Assembly (NCBI GenBank): GCA_900756035.1
Contig: CAAEIR010000185.1
Span: 1 to 9,318 of the forward strand
Direction: 5' to 3'
DNA: 9,318 nt
DNA from: an uncultured Anaerostipes sp.
Lineage (GTDB): Bacteria > Bacillota > Clostridia > Lachnospirales > Lachnospiraceae
The notes beneath the pieces were generated by a model, which ran no database searches, was not told the origin of the DNA, and saw only the letters and a program-made list of their open reading frames with translations. Made by a program: the position numbers and the translations under genes. This document shows positions 7,092-9,318 of the stretch, in pieces (the first letter of the stretch is position 1; each line of letters starts with the position of its first letter).

Positions 7092-8747
7092 ATGGTAAAA
7101 GTTACTGTAAATCAGCAAATTTATGAAGTCTCGGAAGGAACAACACTGGAACAACTTGCCAGGCAGGTAGAAGTTCCGGGGGAACCGATGATCTTGCTTG
7201 CATATATGGACGGAAAGCTTAAGGAGTTATTTTCTGTAATTGAGGAGGATAGCTATGTACGTTTTGTGACATTAAGAGAGCAGACCGGATATATGGCATA
7301 CAAAAGAACTGCGACGATGATGTTTCTCAAAGCGTGTGAGGATGTTCTCGGAGAGGGAGCTTCCAGAGAAATTGCAATTAATTATTCCATTGGAAATAGT
7401 ATGTTTTGTGAATTTGTTCGAAAAGACAGGGAAATTAATGAGGAATTTGCTCGAAAGATTCAAAGCAGGATGAAGGAACTTCACAAAAGGGAAATCCCCA
7501 TTGCCAAAAAGGCTCTGGATACCTATGAGGCAGAAAGATATTTTGGTGCCATAGGATTAAAAGAAAAGCAGAAACTTATGCAGTTTCGCCGGGAATCAAA
7601 GACTAACCTCTATGAACTTGATGGATATGAAAATTATTTTTACGGATATATGGCGCCGTCTACAGCGTATATTCCGAAGTTTTTCATTTCTGTTTACGAG
7701 CACGGACTGGTACTCCAGATTCCTAAAAGAAATCAGACAGAAGAGATTGTCCGCTTTGTGCCTCAGCCTAAATTATTTCGGGCGATGCAGCGTTCAAGGG
7801 AGTGGAGTCGGACTATGGGCGTGGACACCGTGGGAGCTTTGAATGAGACAATTACTTCCGGAAATATCAATCATCTGATTTTACTTCAAGAGGGATTACA
7901 AGAAAAGGTGCTTTCTGATATTGCTGACAAGATTGTCAGTGAGAAAAAGCGGGTGATTTTAATAGCAGGGCCTTCATCTTCCGGGAAAACGACATTTTCA
8001 CATCGGCTTTCGATTCAGTTAGAAATTGCAGGATTAAGACCATATCCGATTTCTCTGGATGATTATTTTCTGGACAGAGAAAAATCGCCCAAAGATCAGT
8101 TTGGAAATTATAATTTTGAGACCATTGCTTCGTTGGATGTGGAACTTTTATCAAAACATCTGAATCAGCTGCTGTCGGGAGAACGGATTTCTCTGCCCAC
8201 TTACAATTTTTTGACCGGCAGGAGAGAGTATCGTGGAAAAGAACTGCAAATCGGAGAAAAGGATGTTTTGGTTCTGGAGGGAATTCACGGACTAAACGGA
8301 GCTCTGACTTCCGAAATTCCACAAAAATTAAAATACAAAATTTATGTCAGTGCACTGAGCCAGATTAATTTGGATGAGCATAACCGGATTCCAAGTTCCG
8401 ATGGCCGTCTGCTGCGAAGAATTGTCCGCGATGCCATGACGAGAGGCAATGATGCCTGTGCAACCATTTCCCGATGGGATTCTGTGCGCAGAGGTGAGGA
8501 AGATAATATCTTTCCTTATCAGGAAGAGGCAGACATAATGTTTAACTCTGCACAGATTTATGAGCTGGCAGTTTTGAAACAATATGCGGAGCCATTGCTG
8601 TTCGCTGTGCCGAGAGACTGTCCGGAGTATCAGGAAGCAAAACGATTGCTGAAATTTCTGGAATATTTCCTGAATATTAAGAGTGAAGATATTCCAAATA
8701 CTTCTCTTTTAAGAGAATTTATCGGTGGCAGTTGTTTTGAGACGTAA
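7092..8747 (+). CDS. TGS-domain nucleoside kinase (uridine kinase-like P-loop protein)
   Basis: A 551-residue cytoplasmic protein of mixed build. Residues 1-62 are a TGS domain (ubiquitin-like, as in ThrRS and RelA/SpoT). Residues about 65-240 occupy the place of a ThrRS-type N2/second additional domain, but the HxxxH-type metal motif is not seen. Residues about 285-515 form a uridine kinase/phosphoribulokinase-type P-loop kinase: Walker A GPSSSGKT (293-300), substrate-site SLDDYF (321-326), YNFLTGRRE (371-379), LEGIHGLN (395-402) and an arginine-rich lid (about 439-451). Such fusions occur in many Clostridia and Thermotogae and are usually annotated as uridine kinase or nucleoside kinase; the true substrate is not known from sequence. 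AAGGAAG at 7076-7082 supports the ATG at 7092, 17 bp after the nif3-like stop. Its 3' end carries the rnpB promoter. Confidence 0.9.
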   Translation: MVKVTVNQQIYEVSEGTTLEQLARQVEVPGEPMILLAYMDGKLKELFSVIEEDSYVRFVTLREQTGYMAYKRTATMMFLKACEDVLGEGASREIAINYSIGNSMFCEFVRKDREINEEFARKIQSRMKELHKREIPIAKKALDTYEAERYFGAIGLKEKQKLMQFRRESKTNLYELDGYENYFYGYMAPSTAYIPKFFISVYEHGLVLQIPKRNQTEEIVRFVPQPKLFRAMQRSREWSRTMGVDTVGALNETITSGNINHLILLQEGLQEKVLSDIADKIVSEKKRVILIAGPSSSGKTTFSHRLSIQLEIAGLRPYPISLDDYFLDREKSPKDQFGNYNFETIASLDVELLSKHLNQLLSGERISLPTYNFLTGRREYRGKELQIGEKDVLVLEGIHGLNGALTSEIPQKLKYKIYVSALSQINLDEHNRIPSSDGRLLRRIVRDAMTRGNDACATISRWDSVRRGEEDNIFPYQEEADIMFNSAQIYELAVLKQYAEPLLFAVPRDCPEYQEAKRLLKFLEYFLNIKSEDIPNTSLLREFIGGSCFET

Positions 8748-8760
8748 ATTGTGATATGAT
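8732..8760 (+). promoter_or_regulatory. Probable sigma-A promoter of rnpB (extended -10)
   Basis: TTGTTT (8732-8737) as a weak -35 is followed by 17 bp and then TATGAT (8755-8760), one mismatch from TATAAT. A TG at 8752-8753 gives an extended -10. Transcription would start near 8767-8769, exactly where helix P1 of RNase P RNA begins. The -35 lies inside the last codons of the upstream kinase gene. The agreement of predicted start and RNA 5' end is the main support. Confidence 0.7.
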
Positions 8761-8768
8761 ATCAATCG

Positions 8769-9120
8769 TGTTTAGTTGGACAAATGGTCGCGCCGTTTCA
8801 GACGAAAGGGGAACGGTGAGGAAAGTCCGGGCTTCACAGGGCAGGATGCCGGATAACGTCCGGTAGGGGTGACCCTCAAGCTAGTGCAACAGAAATAAAC
8901 CGCCGGTAAAAACCGGTAAGGGTGGAAAGGTAAGGTAAGAGCTTACCGCCTGGCTGGTAACAGGCAGGGCATATGTAAACCTCATCCGAAGCAAGACCGA
9001 ACAGAGAACGATAAATTGGCCCGATTTGTTCTCAGGTGGGTCGCATGAGCTTGCTGGCAACAGTAAGTCGAGATAGATGACCATTCAACGACATAACCCG
9101 GCTTATCGTTTAACTAAACA
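8769..9120 (+). ncRNA. rnpB: RNase P RNA, bacterial type A
   Basis: Catalytic RNA that removes 5' leaders from precursor tRNAs with the RnpA protein. Conserved elements appear in order. P1 pairs 8769-8777 (TGTTTAGTT) with 9112-9120 (AACTAAACA). The 5' P4 core is GAGGAAAGTCCGGGC (8818-8832). GTGCAACAGAAATAAACCGCC lies around 8884-8904, and GGTAAGAGCTTACCGCC around 8934-8950. GCAAGACCGAACAG precedes P15, L15 carries the GGT (9035-9037) that pairs with tRNA CCA, and P18 (9050-9067) is capped by a GCAA tetraloop. The 3' P4 core is ACATAACCCGGCTTA (9091-9105). The P6 pseudoknot GGGC (8839-8842) with GCCC (9019-9022) marks the ancestral type A fold. The P12 hairpin (CCGG-TAAAAA-CCGG, around 8902-8915) is much shorter than in E. 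coli. About 350 nt is normal. Ends are set by P1 and could be off by a few bases. Confidence 0.96.
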
Positions 9121-9159
9121 AAAAACCTGTTCTGCAGAATTGCGGAGCAGGTTTTTTTT
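9120..9159 (+). terminator. Intrinsic terminator of rnpB, possibly bidirectional
   Basis: CCTGTTCTGC (9126-9135) pairs over all 10 positions (two G-U) with GCGGAGCAGG (9142-9151) around a 6-nt loop, followed by eight T (9152-9159). Six A (9120-9125) before the stem can extend it and also give a T-run on the other strand, so it could stop leftward transcripts as well. It begins at the last base of helix P1. Confidence 0.93.
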
Positions 9160-9160
9160 G

Positions 9161-9195
9161 TACCATAGGAAAGTTCTCCGAACTTCCCTATGGTA
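9161..9195. repeat. Near-perfect 16-bp inverted repeat with 3-nt loop
   Basis: TACCATAGGAAAGTTC (9161-9176) and GAACTTCCCTATGGTA (9180-9195) are reverse complements with one mismatch, separated by TCC. Neither side has a T-run suited to termination directly after it, and it begins 1 nt after the T-tract of the rnpB terminator. No gene explains it. It has the look of a dispersed palindromic repeat, but copy number cannot be seen from this window. Confidence 0.85.
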
Positions 9196-9205
9196 TAAAA
9201 AACCG

Positions 9206-9281
9206 CTCCGCGTAGGATGAGACCAGATGCAAGAAGAAATATGACTGCTTTCGCAGTCTGCATCTGGCGCGCAAAGCGGAG
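9206..9281. repeat. Nested three-level palindrome (cruciform/folded RNA element)
   Basis: Three concentric stems share one axis. The outer is CTCCGC (9206-9211) with GCGGAG (9276-9281), the middle is CCAGATGCA (9223-9231) with TGCATCTGG (9259-9267), and the inner is GACTGC (9243-9248) with GCAGTC (9253-9258) around TTTC. Read on the minus strand, the outer stem is followed 3 nt later by six T (complement of 9197-9202), so it could terminate a leftward gene located to the right. Alternatives are a small non-autonomous mobile palindrome or a structured RNA. No open reading frame of note lies here. Confidence 0.75.
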
Positions 9282-9285
9282 TAAG

Positions 9286-9304
9286 TCCCTCAAAGATTGA
9301 GGGA
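9286..9304. repeat. 8-bp perfect inverted repeat near right edge
   Basis: TCCCTCAA (9286-9293) and TTGAGGGA (9297-9304) pair perfectly around AGA. A further GAGGGA follows at 9307-9312. No T-tract follows on the plus strand. It may be the edge of the same repeat element as the preceding palindromes; the window ends 14 bp later. Confidence 0.6.
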
Positions 9305-9318
9305 TAGAGGGAGTTTGA

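Noticed and set aside
7936..8322. Minus-strand open frame of 128 codons
   Set aside because: It is antisense to the P-loop kinase domain, has no ribosome binding site context and no recognisable protein features.
8881..9084. Minus-strand open frame of 67 codons
   Set aside because: It lies entirely within the conserved core of RNase P RNA, so it is a chance open frame.
9161..9318. CRISPR array or transposase remnant
   Set aside because: The repeats are inverted pairs of different sequence, not evenly spaced direct repeats, and no transposase-like coding is present.

Overview
The window looks like a chromosomal segment from a low-to-mid GC Clostridia genome (Bacillota), most likely a Lachnospiraceae-type gut anaerobe. 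This rests on the gene order dgt-like / dnaG / rpoD (sigA) / trmK / nif3, AGGAGG-type ribosome binding sites, a TTG start on dnaG, and a type A RNase P RNA. The assignment is inference from gene order and protein style, not from a database match.

Layout: all eight protein genes read rightwards with short gaps. The 3' part of uppP (undecaprenyl-diphosphate phosphatase, cut by the left edge) comes first. It is followed by a small, degenerate sigma-70-like gene, a dGTPase-family HD phosphohydrolase, dnaG (primase), rpoD/sigA (primary sigma factor), trmK (tRNA m1A22 methyltransferase), a Nif3/YqfO dinuclear-metal protein, and a nucleoside/uridine-kinase-like protein carrying an N-terminal TGS domain. 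The dnaG-rpoD core is the macromolecular synthesis operon. Its neighbours join dNTP control (dgt), tRNA modification (trmK) and nucleotide metabolism (kinase) to replication priming and housekeeping transcription.

The last 570 bases hold no protein gene. They contain rnpB (RNase P RNA) with its own extended -10 promoter at the end of the kinase gene, and a strong intrinsic terminator directly after helix P1. After that come about 150 bases packed with inverted repeats: one near-perfect 16-bp hairpin, one nested three-level palindrome and one 8-bp hairpin. No gene explains these.

The most unusual item is the small sigma-like gene at 643-1404. It aligns without gaps to regions 2-3 of the SigA encoded 3 kb downstream and keeps the core-RNAP-binding motif. 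It has lost the -10 melting and recognition residues and all of region 4. It looks like a sigma-derived RNA polymerase-binding protein rather than a working promoter-specificity factor. The second point of interest is the hairpin cluster at the right end.
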